A stretch of 64,000 nucleotides of DNA from Microcebus murinus. Taxonomy: Eukaryota > Chordata > Mammalia > Primates > Cheirogaleidae. Below the pieces are notes generated by a model that worked only from the letters and a program-made list of their open reading frames with translations, searched no databases and was not told the DNA's origin. Below, in pieces: positions 1 through 11,815 of the stretch. Location of the stretch: contig NC_134115.1 of NCBI RefSeq assembly GCF_040939455.1, positions 29,414,727 to 29,478,726 of the forward strand, in the 5' to 3' direction. The position numbers and the translations under genes were made by a program. The first letter of the stretch is position 1; every line of letters starts with the position of its first letter.

Positions 1-1118
1 TCCACATAGTTTCAGGGGCTTATAAACCCCGATTTAATTTGAGTTCCTTCAAAAGCAGACCCTGAGATAAAGACTTGGGTGCAAGTCACGTCTATGAAAT
101 GCAGTCCCAGGGAGCATGATAAGGAGTAAGACAGGGAAGGGCGGAAACCCAGGAAAGGTGCGTTGGGCCATGGGTACCAATGTGGACAATCGAGGCTCAG
201 TTTCTCTGGGGACCTTCCGAGACGATGTGCAGAACATACCTCAGAACTGTCCCACCAAGTGGTGAAGAAGTTAGTGTTTACCCTCTTGCCCTTTATTGGT
301 TGGGGGCTGTTGGGTTAACTCTCCGATCGTCCCAGCCTGCTCTGCCCTCGGGCAAACGTGCCCCCGCAGCCACAGAAAGCCTTCAGCCAGAAGGGAGACA
401 GGTGTTTGAGAAGAAGGCTTCCAGGTCTGTGGAACTGCTCGCCAGCGCTGAAGGTAACCTCTGGGTGGGCTGAGGGGATGTTGGTGGAACATCAACACTG
501 TTTGCTACAGATCCCGGGAAGCTCATCCCTGCACCCAGGCTAAGAGCCTTCGGAATAGGTTTACTAGCATCTTTCCAGCTGTCGTAGCCTGTTCTGGTTA
601 AGCAGTGGACAGCTTGCTTGTATTCTCGGGCCTGATCTCTGAGCAGATATTCAAGGGAACCCTGTCCCAAGCCGCCTGCAGCAGACATCCTTGCTGAGAT
701 TGCACCAGCCGCCTCATCTGCGGGTTTGATCCAGCTGTCCTTATTTACTCAAGATGTTCATTCTGACAGCAGTGAGTGCAAGGCCTGGCCCGGTGGGCTC
801 ATGTGCTTAATTCCATAGTTTATGAGAATGAAGCACACGGTGGGAATCTGCAAAAAGTTAAATGGAAATGACCTTGCAAACCCACCTCAGATTGGATTCT
901 CTTTTATTCACTCTTCTGCCTTATAATTAAAGCTTATGGAGGATGCAATTCTATTAAGCAATAAGCTAGCAACAACATGGGGACATGGATAATAAATTGC
1001 AATTTTAAAAAATCCCAAGCATGAGCATCAGGACTTGTTGGTGGTGGCTTTCCTAATTGTCACATCGGGGAAGCAGAAGCAGAGCAGGAATAATTAGACA
1101 GGATCTGGGATCTTGGGT
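1..1118. other. Unassigned non-repetitive sequence
   Basis: No gene or repeat is recognised here. The first 700 bases are richer in GC and carry short open frames in several overlapping frames on both strands, which is what chance frames look like. From about 880 to 1020 the sequence becomes AT-rich and non-repetitive, so a conserved non-coding element is possible but nothing in the sequence proves it. Confidence 0.4.
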
Positions 1119-1815
1119 TCTATTAGGGGTTGAATTGTGTCCCCCAGAAAGCTGTGACTTCTGAATATGACTTCATTCGGAAATATGGTCATCTCTTAGT
1201 ATGCATGGGGGTTTGGTTCCAGGACCACTTGCAGATGCTCAAGTCCCTGATATAAAATGGGGTCATATTTGCATATAACCTACCTGCATGCATCTTCCTG
1301 TATACTTTAAATCATTTCTAGATTACTTACAATACCTAATACAATGTAAATGCTGTGTAAATAATTGTTATGCTGTATTGTTTGGGAAATAATGACAAGA
1401 AAAAGAATCTGTACATGTTCAATATAACACAACCATGCTTGTTTTTCCTGATTATTTTCCATCTACAGTTAGTTGAATCAATGGGTGCAAAAGTTTAGAT
1501 GATCAAGTTAAGATAAGGTCATTAGGATGGGCCTTAATCCAATACGCCTGTGTCCTTATAGAAAGGAAATTTAGACACAGAGACAGACCACACAGAAGGA
1601 AGACAACGTGAAGACAGGGAGAGAAGATGGCCATCTACAGACCAGGGAGAGAAGGACTGAGAACAGACCCCCCTCACAGCCCTCAGAAGGAACAAATCTT
1701 TCTGACAATTCGCTCTTGGACTTCTAACCTCCAGATCTGTGCGAAAATAAATTTCTGTTGTTTAAGCCACCCAATCTGTGGCACTTTGTTGCAGCAGCCC
1801 TGGGAAACTAATTCA
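1119..1815 (+). mobile_element. MLT1-like MaLR solo LTR, interrupted by a Tigger element
   Basis: The left part begins with ggttgaattgtgtccccca and the right part ends with the typical MaLR tail (aataaatttctgttgttta, then a stretch close to ggcagccctgggaaactaat). Both halves fit a single MLT1-type LTR in plus orientation once the insert at about 1189-1497 is removed. No internal MaLR sequence follows, so this is a solo LTR. The family is inferred from the remembered consensus. The divergence is clearly high, so it is ancient and not active. Confidence 0.8.
1189..1497 (+). mobile_element. MER2-like TcMar-Tigger DNA element
   Basis: The segment reads as a MER2-type non-autonomous Tigger element: gtttggttccaggaccac near its start, then gatgctcaagtccctgata, catataacctacctgcat and ctttaaatcatttctagatt in the expected order. 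The outermost terminal repeat is eroded, so the exact ends and the TA target duplication are uncertain. It lies inside the MLT1-like LTR and is therefore younger than it. Confidence 0.8.
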
Positions 1816-2394
1816 AGCTTTGAATAAGGAAACAAACTGAAGTCCGAGCTTGGGGAGAGGGACAAAGCCGTTAGAGAGGACGAGGCGCAGGAAGAACTCA
1901 GCAGAAGTAGTGCTGGGCATCTGAACCATCACAGCAGGTGCCTCTGAGTCACCAGGGATCAGGGACAAGAGTCAAGAAAGTTAAGTCCAGGTACAGGCAA
2001 TCAGAGAAGGATTCGCTCCATGAATGGGCTCAATGAATGTTTGCTGAAGAAATAAATGAATGAAGGCGTAAAAGGCATGAACTTGATATTAAGAAAAAAA
2101 TTAGCTTGAGTCTTGGGGATGTTGATGTATTTCCCGGGCTAGAAGTGATTGTCAGATGTGGCTTCGTAGGTAAGACACTGGCCAGGAGAACCAGCAGTTG
2201 GGAAGGTCTTGCGGCTGGTTGAGCATGCAGCACTGTGACTACGTAGCCATGTAGCCCTCAGCCACACATCCGTTCATGCACAAGCACGCTTGGCGTGCAC
2301 AGTGCCCCAGACTATAAAGATGAGGAGACTAAACTTCCTTGAAGGGCTTTATAGATTGTGAGGGGCAAATACTTGTAAACAAGGAAGGGCAAAG
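1816..2394. other. Mostly unassigned sequence with a possible short L2 tail
   Basis: Around 2027-2070 the text ctcaatgaatgtttgctgaa followed by aataaatgaatgaagg resembles the 3' end of an L2 element in plus orientation. The rest shows no gene or family I can name. Confidence 0.3.
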
Positions 2395-2550
2395 GATGTA
2401 TTTCCAAAGATGCTTGCTGCATCATCGTTTGTAATGTTAAAGAGTTGGAGAAAACCTTAGCACCCATGTATGGGGGAGTGATAGAAATATGGCATATTAA
2501 CCAAATGGAATATCGTGCAGTGAAAAAAAAGAAAAGACGATCTCTGGGCA
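2395..2550 (+). mobile_element. Old L1 fragment, C-terminal part of ORF2
   Basis: The stretch contains tgcttgctgcatcatcgttt, taatgttaaagagttggaga and ccaaatggaatatcgtgcag in order. This is the nucleotide pattern of the end of ORF2 in old mammalian L1 elements, in sense orientation. It is short and has no open frame of note. Confidence 0.65.
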
Positions 2551-2654
2551 TTGTTTCAGTTAAGACTAGTTTAGGGTATGAGTGATAGAAAATTTGAAAT
2601 TAGAGTGGCTGTGACTAATACATAATCTGAAATTAGAGTTTCCTGAAAAAAATT

Positions 2655-2993
2655 TTCTTTCTTTTTTTTTTCTTTTTTTGAGACAGAGTCTCACTCTGTT
2701 GCCCAGGCTAGAGTACTGTGGTATCAGCCTAGCTCACAGCAACCTCAGACTCCTGGGCCTAATCAATCCTTCTGCCTCAGCCTCCTGGGTAGCTGGGATT
2801 ACAGGCATGTGCCACCATGCCCAGCTAATTTTTTCTATATATTTTTAGTTGGCCAATTAATTTCTTTCTATTTTTAGTAGAGACGAGGTCTTGCTCTTGC
2901 TCAGGCTGGTCTCGAACTCCTGACCTTGAGTGATCCTCCCGCTTCGGCCTCCCAGAGTTCTAAGATTACAGGCATGAGCCACCATGCTCGGCC
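2655..2993 (-). mobile_element. Alu element, strepsirrhine type
   Basis: A T-rich head is followed by gagacagagtctcactctgt, both monomers, and an end at gagccaccatgctcggcc. The spacer ttggccaattaatttctttc, seen here on the plus strand, is the strepsirrhine Alu signature. Several CpG positions have decayed, so the copy is moderately old. A/T-rich flanks (aaaaattt on both sides) could be the target duplication but are too simple to be sure. Confidence 0.95.
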
Positions 2994-2999
2994 TTCAAA

Positions 3000-4130
3000 A
3001 ATTTATTTCTATTTATGTAAACAAAAGCCAGAGGTAAGCAGGGTGATAGGATAGCTTGACAATCACCAACTTAGGCTCCTCCTCTTAATATTCTCTCATG
3101 GTCTGAGAGCTGCTGCTAGAGCCCCAGCCATCACCTCTGTGTTCCAGGCAGCAGGAAGAAGGAATGAGTAAAGAAAGGAAAGTCTTCTTTTTATAGATAC
3201 TTTGCATAAGTCGCATGAGTTCAAAGTCAGAGGCATTATGAGTGTTATGGTATAAGGTGTCTGTTATGGAAAAATAGACCTTATACTGAGTGGGAGGAGC
3301 TGAGGAAAAATGGAGGGTCAGAGAAGTCATCACCAACTGGTGATTTTGAAAAACCAAGCACACCCAGCTGCAGAAGAAGGGCTGGAAGAGGGAGTTTATG
3401 AAGAGGTCTGTAGGAAGCTGCTGCTCCCTCAGGGGTCATCAGTAAGGGGTCTGAGGGTGGCCCAGGGGCTGCTGCTAGTCAGCAGGGCTGGCGGTTGGAA
3501 AGAAGAGCTGGACAGGCCATGGAGGAGAGAGAGCTCCAGCCAGAACATGCTGGACACCTCCACATCCATCTCTTACCATATTGTAGAACAAAATGGCCGT
3601 TAGAGAAGAATGGCCACTGCCTCACTTCTGCCTGCTAAGTCTCATAAAAATCCCTTTTTTGGCCAACTATGCTCTGGAACCATACATGAAATGTAATTCT
3701 GGGAAATGTAGCTCCAAGTTTAACCAAGTTGACGTAGCACAAACCATCACAATCCATCATTCTTCCCCCTGGCATCCATACATGTCTTTTTTTTTTTTTA
3801 AAGGCTTTTAATTTTGAAATCAAGATAATAGTAAAATAATGCCTCTATATAACATGTTGCACTGTCCCTCATACAATGGAAAAAGGCCGACCCTCTCTCC
3901 AAAAGAGGACATGCACAGGTTTATGTGCCCCCTTATCCATTACTGGGTGATGTTCAACCTTCTTCCAGCCGAGTTATACTCTACGTGCTGAGATTTAAGG
4001 CTAACCACTGTTAGCACATCCTTTGGTAGACAGTAGAAGAATTGGAGATGGAAAAACAAAAATGTACTGGTTAATATATATTAAAAATATGTCCATATCA
4101 AAGCCAACAGTGGTTAATACTGCAATCCTC
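3000..4130. other. Unassigned, with a piece of an abundant old repeat near 3100-3175
   Basis: The text around 3100-3160 (agccccagccatcacctctg, then ttccaggcagcaggaagaag) recurs in diverged form near 17370-17420 (ccaaccatcacatctatatt), so both belong to one old interspersed family that I cannot name. The rest, to about 4130, is AT-rich and may contain the 3' end or LTR of the neighbouring ERVL, but no clear LTR boundary is seen. A poly-T run sits at about 3787-3799. Confidence 0.35.
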
Positions 4131-4393
4131 ATTTCTATAACTGGTCGTGCGGTCCCAGCTGGTATTTATTACTTCTCTCTTTCCCCAGCCATTCCGTATT
4201 TCCTTTTCTCTCAGCAAGTAGTGCAGCTGGTCGTAATCTTGCATGGTAGGGTGGCCTAAGCCTTCATTCCAGCAGGGTCTGGGCCATGAGCAATCCCGGC
4301 TGTGTTGGATTGTTGTAGTTTTCCATTAACTTTTATCTCAGGACACAGGAGGGCTGGGAGATAGCCTAAAGGATCCCCTACATTCCACACATA

Positions 4394-4411
4394 CCCCCCC
4401 CCCCGCCCCCG
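4394..4411. repeat. C-rich run
   Basis: A run of eleven C, one G and five C interrupts the ERVL remnant. It probably arose by slippage. On the opposite strand it is a G-rich tract able in principle to form a quadruplex. Confidence 0.8.
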
Positions 4412-5531
4412 CTTCTCCTTGACGGTCAGGATCAGTCTCTCCAGCCAGTGAGTATAGAGACTTTTTTATTTTTTTGCTTGTTTATTCTTTGGTGTGAGGA
4501 GCCCAAAGTGACCAGGTCAGCTCAGATTTCAGTTTATAAAACCATTGTTCTATCTCCCAGTGGAAACGATTTCTCCCTTGGGATTTAAGGCCTCTTAACC
4601 AACAGGGCCCACAGTTGTGGAGACAAAAAGCAAAAATTTGGTTAATGGATCATTAGGGATAATAGAGAGAGGAGCCATTTCCACTATTACCCCTTGATTC
4701 CAGGGCACACAAGATCTGGCCATGGGAGAAACATGACAGTATGCTGGTTGGTAATTTAGGGTATGTATCGCATCCTGGTGGATGTTACCCTGGCCCTGAA
4801 AAGTGTTGCTGCGTAGCTGACACGACAACTGCATGTTAAAAGGCCATCTCACCATTCTATCCAGCCAGCTGCTTCCGGAGCCTGGTAAGACAAGTGACTT
4901 CAATGAGCACAGTCCCATCACCACACCTGATTTGCTGCACAACGAGTTCTTTGGTCAGAGACAATTTTGTGCAGGGCACTATGACAGCAAATGAGGCAGA
5001 AGAATCGTGGATAGGGAAGGCAAATCCATAGGCAGGAAAAAGTGCTACCCTTTCTGTGATGGAAGGCGTCCAGTGTAATCAACCTGCCACCAGGGGAACT
5101 GCTGGACCCTCAGGGGATGGTGCCCCATCAGGACTTAGTGTTGGTCTCTGCTGTTGGCAGGTTTGGTGCTCAGCACTGGCTGTGGCCGTATTGGCTTCGG
5201 TGGGTGTAACTCCATGTTGCTGACCACATTATTAATGTCCATCCCTGCTATCAGGGTCACATTGTTGATGACCCCATGGAGACAGACAGGAGTTGGAGGA
5301 GAAGGCTGAATGACACAGAATAGCTTACCTTGTTCACTTAGTAATTAAGGTCTTCCTTCGCTGAGGTGGCTCTTTGGTGAACATTCACATGAGACTTAAC
5401 TACTTTCCAGACTCTGTGCTCACTCAGAGAAGTCTATTCCTATAATCCTTTCCTAAATTTCTTTGTCACCAATTTTCCAAACATGTCCCTTCAAGTCTCT
5501 GGCCATTTACCCACTGGCTATGAATCAGTAG

Positions 5532-5595
5532 GTCATACCACTGATTATCATGAGTCATATCACTGATTATCATGAGTCATATCACTGATTATCAA
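5532..5595 (+). repeat. 22-bp tandem repeat, about 2.9 copies
   Basis: The unit gtcatatcactgattatcat plus ga is repeated, with one substitution in the first copy (gtcataccac). The array lies inside the ERVL pol remnant and has no counterpart in retroviral pol, so it is a local duplication after decay. Confidence 0.95.
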
Positions 5596-6960
5596 CCCTT
5601 CCAGAAAGGAATAAACAACCAGATGCATTGCTCAAAGTTCTGCCACTGGGAGGATTTCCCTTAAGGGCTTTGAGAAAGGGTATAGCGCTTAGCTAGTGGT
5701 CTACTTTCAGGTGATGCTAGCATTTTGGGCCTGATGATCTATAAACCAGGCCTAAATAATTCATCCTCAATCATTTAGTCATAGGGAACACCCCCTTAGA
5801 ATGCAGGTGCGGGCTGCTAAAGAAGAAGGGAGCAGCAAGAGTAGGAGCTATTCTCAGCCACTTGTCTGGACAACTTACTTCTGCCTTCAGGATGTGCTTG
5901 GGTCACTTCCACTCCATGAAGTGCCACTATGCATGCTCAACTTTATGACATAATGAGTCAGGCAGTGCTCAATTAATGATGGGTATCTCATGCCCCATGT
6001 CAACTTGGTGGCTCATGGTCAAGTGTTCAGTCTACACTAGGGCTCAGTCGCAAGCCAGCAACTATTTCTCCTTACAGAGGATGGTATAGATTTGCCCCCA
6101 AATCCTGAAGATATGCACTGTGACTCCCCAACAGGGCCTTTCTAAAGGCTCCATCCAGCACGCGTATCTGCCACAAACATTTCAAACACCAGTGGCTTTG
6201 GTGGGCCACATGGCCCAAGTGGCAGAGCAGCTTGAATGGCAGCCTGGACATTTGTCAAAACTGACAGCCTTTGGATTACTTGGTAAAGAGTTAAAGTAGC
6301 ACTTCCAAATAAGGTATATGTAGCTTCCAAAATTCAAGGAGGACTGCTAGCCATTATGCCTATTTCTTAGTGGTAGGGGGACCCAGATAGAGCAACTTGT
6401 CCTTCGCTTTGGAAAGAATATCTTGACATGCACCAGGCACCTAGATTCCTGGGAATTTCACCTAGGTGGCAGGCTCTGAACTTTGGCCAGCTGTATCTCA
6501 CTCTCTGGCATGAAGGTGGCTTGCCATGCTGTGTAGGGTAATGGTTACTTCCTACTTCACAGGTTCAAAGATCATTATATCATAAATGCAGTAGACCAGT
6601 GTCATATTCTGTGTCTTGGAGAGGTGATAAAAGAATCCAGACTGGATTTTGACAGAGGACTGGAGTGTTCACAGAGTCTGGAGGTGGACAGTGAAGGTGC
6701 ATTGCTGAGCCTGTCAGCTGCAAACAAATGGCTCCTGATGGTCTTCACCAGTTAGGGTGTGGAAAAGCATTCACTGCAGCAATTATCATCCTTGAGCCCA
6801 TTTAAACAGTGGGTTGTGAAACCTGCTGAATTTGAAAGATTCCAAATATTTCCCAAGCTGTATGCCTTGTTAGTATTTCTGAGGGTGACGTGCAATGTCT
6901 GCTGAACCCCCTCTTTTTACTACAGCTCTGCAACTCCTTCTTTGCATCAAAATGAAAATC

Positions 6961-7549
6961 AGAACTGTTAGAGGCATTTGGCGCCTAAAGACAAGTTACC
7001 CAACAGGTACTAAGTGACAAGGAATGGTGGTATATATGAATTTTGTTACATGCTGGAATGTGGAAGAATAAAACATGCCCAGGTGATAAGACAATTCAGA
7101 CACTCACTTTGGGTACTTTCCTGAGAAGATCTGCGTAAAAACAAATAAACAAGCACTTGTATATAGAATTACACTTTCTCATTGACTTCCATTGCATTTG
7201 GTACTGTGTGTAAAGATAGCAAGATGAATGCAGAGTCACTTTCCTGCGGTACTCATAGGCCAGATGGGAAGGCAAGATTAACTTAGCTGGAATGAGTTCC
7301 CCAGGCTGGTAGTTAAGAAGGGATTTTTGATGAAGGACTTTAAAATGGGTGGCATCAAATACTTGCTGGGGAGAATATCACTCCCTAATATGAGGGGAGT
7401 AGAATAATAGGACAGCTGGCCTGGAGGGGACTTCAGAGGCCATGTAGGACAAGTCTTTCATGTGACAGATGGGAAAAATGAGATTCATTATGTTAAAGGG
7501 ACCATCACACAGCTAGAAATTTAGTTGCAGTGAAACTCAATATCCTGGT
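6961..7549. other. Unassigned sequence
   Basis: AT-rich, non-repetitive, without open frames of interest. No family or motif recognised. Confidence 0.4.
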
Positions 7550-7735
7550 ACTTCCCCTTAGAAACCAGACAATCATGAACAAGTTGCTTAACTTCTCAGT
7601 GCCTCAGTTTCCTCATCTATAAAATAAGGATAATTATAGTGCCTACTTCATAGGCTGTTGCAAAGACCAAATGAGGTACTTAACATAAAGCACAGAACAC
7701 AATGGCACGGAGAAAACGATAAATGTGTTATCATT
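7550..7735 (+). mobile_element. MIR SINE
   Basis: The core reads acaagttgcttaacttctca, gtgcctcagtttcctcatct and ataaaataaggataattata, followed by cctacttcataggctgttg. This is the plus-strand MIR pattern from the CORE region to near the 3' end. Confidence 0.9.
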
Positions 7736-9117
7736 ATTAACTGTAGTTAAGACAGGCTTCTGATTCTTACACCAGCGCTGTGTCTAATAGCCTATGCCTA
7801 TCTTTGAAATAGCTTCTTGGAATCTGAGTGCCTGTCAGAATAGGACAGGTGCAAACTTGTCTCCAAGGGGATTAGAATACGGTCTTTTCAGGGTGTCCCT
7901 CATCACCTCCAGCCAGTAATGATCTTTAAAGAGTAATGGCAGCCACTTGACTTTCACCTCTTAAATCTTGGGCAATGTCATTCTTGGCCAACTCTAACTC
8001 AGATTCTGGGGAACATATTCCTCAGTTGACAATAGGACAGCACAGTGTGCCTCTTCTCACAATAACCTAACTTCATGTCAGTCCTTCTTCCTCTTGCAAA
8101 TAAGTGACAAAGTGTGCCATTTTATTGCATCCTTACACACTGCCAGCATCACATGACATTCTAGCTAGTGAAACTTTCTTTTGTAATGTGGTGGCTTGCC
8201 TTGTTTAGAGGCTCAGAAAAACATTCATAGACACCTAGAATAGTTACCCACTCCTTCAGAAGGGTGTGTAGCTATTGGAAATCTCTCAGCTGGTGACATG
8301 GTACAACTTGTTTCATTAAGAAGCATTTGAAATATGCAGCGCTAAATTGTAATGTGTAATAATACATTTCATCTCTTTTAATCCTGTGTTTTAAGAGAAA
8401 ATATGCATGAAGGATTAGGAAACACCTCTCAGGAAATTTTCTAATGTGTTTATTTTAACTTCAAATAAAGTGATGCATTTTCTTCTGCTGATTTTCAAGC
8501 TCCAGACACAGAAATTTATTTTCAAGCAGTTCTCAGTGTGATGGTGTCTTAGGTATTAGAGACGCATTCAGATCTTCCTTAGCCACCCTTTTTGGCTACC
8601 CAGGGTGATATAAAGAGCACTGTCTTTAAATCTAGAGGGGCTTGATAGAAATCTCTACTATCTACCAGCTTTGGGACCTTGAGCAGGTGAGCACAGCAAA
8701 ACCTCCGTACCTTTCCCCAGCTATCCCTGGGTGGACGCCTTCTTCTCATCCAGTGTATGCTTATTTTGCCAACTTTTTGTGATAGATTAATTTATATTAA
8801 TGTGCAGATGACATACATAGTAGGCAAATTTTGACCCTTAGGGAAAACAGTCTTCTCATTCTCTTCTCTCGATCCTTGTTTTCCACTCCAAGGAAAGGAT
8901 GTGCTAATCTGCTTTGATCAGCTTCCCTGGTAACGATGGGGTGAAATTTAAGGGCTGTTGAGGATGGAATGTGTGTGTCTCTCTTCACTGATTTCCTTCT
9001 GGCTGCAATGGTGAAATTGCACGGAGCTGCTTGGGACGGCATCGGCCACTTCATTTTTTCTTATCTTTAGATGTTTTCTCTTCTACTGCAGCAGGCAGGC
9101 CTGAGAGGGTTGGGTAG
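7736..9117. other. Unassigned sequence
   Basis: No gene found. A few bases near 8665-8695 (gctttgggaccttgagcagg) may be a MIR scrap. The rest is AT-rich unique-looking sequence. Confidence 0.35.
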
Positions 9118-9140
9118 AGAGGGTGGGGTGGGGAGCAGGG
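9116..9140 (+). other. Potential G-quadruplex motif
   Basis: The text gggtggggtggggagcaggg has four G tracts of three or more separated by loops of 1, 1 and 4 bases. This satisfies the usual quadruplex pattern. It is not associated with a recognised promoter. Confidence 0.7.
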
Positions 9141-10204
9141 AGATAGCTCTAAGCATTCCTAAATTCCCTTCCCTCTGGCCTTGGAGGTGTGTGGCTGTTA
9201 ATTGGAATGATAGGTTCTGAGGTTTATATTGGACATGTTGGGTGAATATCAGATGAAGCCTTCGTTGAGGCACAGACTTACACTTCCTTATTGAGGAAGT
9301 TCATCGAAAGCATCATTTTGTCTAGCTTTGCCTGCTCTTTGCATGTGTATTCTTTGAGGACCTTGTGGGGAAGGTGGAGGTGACTGGTCCAAGCAAGATT
9401 TAGTGCTCTCCGCCCCTTGCAGATATTATAGCATCTCCAGCTCATTCTTGTCTGTCATCGACGTTAGTTATATGGCTTCTGGTGTTATTCCTCCCAGAAA
9501 TGATGACATTTAATGGGGGAGGAGACCTTCAACCAAAGAAATGGAACTCTTTGCAGAGATGAATTCTACACAGAAAGCAGTAAAAAGAAAATCACATTGA
9601 ACTGATATGAAGTCTTTAGGGTCACACAGAAAGCCCATCTCTGTCGATGCCCAGAGTGGGCAACCTAGACAGCTGGCCAACCTCACAGAGGTGAATGGGC
9701 CACATGCCACATGGAAGTCAATAAACAGGTATCCAAGAGCAGGATCATGATCATTGTCCTTAATCAGTGACTTCTTGCAACCCACCCTTTGTCACATAGT
9801 TCATGACTTTGGGAAATTAAAGGGAAGAGGACACTGATGAGAATTCATGATGACACTCTAACATCTCACAATCAGGCCAATAGTATATAGAATGGATTTG
9901 AGAAGAGTGGCCAGTGGACATTGTTTTAGAAATCTTTAGGGCCATCTGAGCAGCAAATTTCTGGGCAATAGTAGGGGCTAGAAAAGAAACCTGGAGACAG
10001 CCTGGCAATTGAGAATAACATCAGTAAAAGACAATCTTCTTTCTCTCCTTTCAGAAATGTATTGTTTATGGCAGTCAGCTTAGACTAGGACTCCTTGGCT
10101 TTTCCCAGTTGAAGAGGTAACAAACTTTTCTCCCCATTTCTTCTATGAACCTTGCCTTCAGTAGGTACACAAATGAATTGACCTTAATGATGGGTACATT
10201 GTCT
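9141..10204. other. Unassigned sequence
   Basis: Open frames of up to 91 codons occur on the minus strand (9510-9785), but they have no domain I recognise and no splice or promoter context. The stretch 9500-10030 is non-repetitive and could be conserved non-coding DNA. Confidence 0.35.
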
Positions 10205-11082
10205 CCTTTTTCAAAAATATTATTTACTAGACTTTATTTTTAAGAGCACTTTTAGGTTCACAGCAAAATCGAACAGAAAGTACAGAAAAGTCCCAGATAC
10301 TCCCTTCGTGCCGCCATGCATAGCCTCTCCTTTATCAACATCCTCACCGGAGTGGCACATTGGTTACAATCAATGAATCCACATTGACATATACATCATT
10401 GTCACCCAAAGTCCATGGTTTGCATTAGGGGGTCACTCCTGGTGTGGTACATTCTGTGGGTTTGGAAAAATGTATGACATCATGTAGCCATCATTATAAT
10501 ATCATAGAGAGTAATTTCACCACCCTAAAAATTCTCTGTGTGCCACTCATTCATCACTCCCTCCCCTCAGCCCCTGGCAACCACTGATCTTATTACTCCC
10601 TCCATAGTTTTGCCTTTTCCACAATGTCATATGGTTAGAATCACACAGCATGTAGCCTTGCAGATTGGCTTCTTTCGCTTAGTAAAATGTGTTTAAGTTT
10701 CCTCCATGTTTTTTCACGGCTTGGTGGCTCATTTCTTTTTAGCACTGAATAATATTCCTCTGTCTGGATATACCATAGTTTATTTAGCCATTCATTCTTG
10801 GTTGCTTCAAGCTTTAGCAATTATGAATAAAGCTACTATAAACATCCATGTGCAGGATTTTGTGTTGAGGTAAGTCTTCAACTCCTTTGGGTAAATACCA
10901 AGGAGTGTAATTGTTAGATCACATGTTTAGTTTAGTAAGAAGCCACCAAATTGTCTTCCAATGTGGCTGCATCATTTTACATTCCCACAAACAATGAACG
11001 AGAGTTCCTGTTGCTCCACATCCTTGCCAGCATTTGGTATTGACTAGATTTTGGTCATTCTAGCAGATGTGTAGTACTTTTT
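10205..11082 (-). mobile_element. L1M-type LINE, 3' UTR and ORF2 C-terminal end, antisense
   Basis: The plus strand shows the complement of an old L1: gttcacagcaaaatcgaaca and cccaaagtccatggtttgca from the 3' UTR, then cccctggcaaccactgatct, followed by the complement of the ORF2 end (actcctttgggtaaatacca, ttcccacaaacaatgaacga). The order shows the element is on the minus strand. It is broken after about 11082; further ORF2 sequence resumes at 11335. Confidence 0.85.
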
Positions 11083-11128
11083 AAAATTTTTTAAGATAAA
11101 CATTGAGTACTCCTTTTAATATGGAGGG

Positions 11129-11152
11129 GTGTGTGTGTGTGTATGTGTGTGT
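11129..11152 (+). repeat. (GT)n microsatellite
   Basis: About twelve GT units with one A substitution. It lies in the gap between the two L1 blocks. Confidence 0.95.
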
Positions 11153-11334
11153 ACTCAGATTTTGTATTAGTCAATCTTCTACTAAATGGAGGAACAGTCT
11201 TTTTCCAGTCTGTTCTCCTCCCTTTGAATGTTTTATGAAAAGAAAGTAAAAGTTATCTAAGCAGATTCAAGAAATTAAGGAAAAACAGAATTGTTCCTCC
11301 TCAGAGAAGAAATTCATCCTTGAGAAAAATTTGG

Positions 11335-11815
11335 GTGGTCTGAAATGTCTGGAAGCATTTGCATAACGTTGGATTTACCTATAGTAATATTTGGTAGAAC
11401 TCACCACTAACATCATTTGACCTGGTGGTAGTTTTTTACATTCTACTTCTTTTTGTCCTCCTCTTCCTTCTTTTTTTGGGGTTGGCAGGATAGATTTTTT
11501 TGTATAATGATAGATTCAATGTCTTTAATGATTATAGGCCCATTTGGTTTTCTATTTCTTCCTGACTGAGTTGTGCAAAATTATATTCTCCTGGGAAATT
11601 GTCCATTTTGTTTAAATTTTCACATTTATTTATGTAAAGTTCATGCTATTCTTTTATTATTTTAATATATGTTTCATCTTTGTTTATATCCCCTGTTTCA
11701 TCTTAATGTATTTACTTATGCTCTATCTCTTTCCTTTCTAAAGTTTTTCAATTTTCCCCAAATGTTTCTATTTTATTAAACTCAAAATACTTAATTTGGT
11801 TGATAGCTATTGTAT
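11335..11815 (-). mobile_element. L1 ORF2 reverse-transcriptase region, antisense
   Basis: The T-rich plus strand carries the complement of the middle of L1 ORF2 (ttggtagaactcaccactaa, gattcaatgtctttaatgat, gcccatttggttttctattt). Order and strand agree with the block at 10205-11082, so the two are probably one L1 that lost the ORF2 sequence between them. Frames are closed by many stops. Confidence 0.65.

Larger units (their letters stand above)
4130..6960 (-). pseudogene. Decayed endogenous retrovirus of the ERVL class, pol region, antisense
   Basis: Read on the minus strand, this block follows the order expected for ERVL pol: reverse transcriptase at the high-coordinate end, integrase in the middle and a dUTPase-like 3' part at the low end. 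The reverse-transcriptase active-site region lies at about 6571-6600 and is degenerate, with one catalytic aspartate codon changed to tyrosine. The first catalytic aspartate of the integrase core is read from about 5070-5089 within a recognisable W-Q-V-D-Y-T-G context. The longest surviving open stretch is 115 codons at 4595-4942, over the C-terminal part of integrase. Frames are broken by stops and shifts throughout, so nothing functional is encoded. No gag or clear LTR is seen at either side. It is an ancient copy, and the exact ends are uncertain. Confidence 0.75.

Noticed and set aside
4595..4942. 115-codon minus frame as a possible host gene
   Set aside because: Its order and context show that it is the surviving end of ERVL integrase. 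It is a viral fossil with broken frames on both sides.
5081..5100. CTCF-like ctgccaccaggggaactg
   Set aside because: It lacks the GGC end of the core and falls in decayed integrase sequence, where it is explained by the viral fossil.
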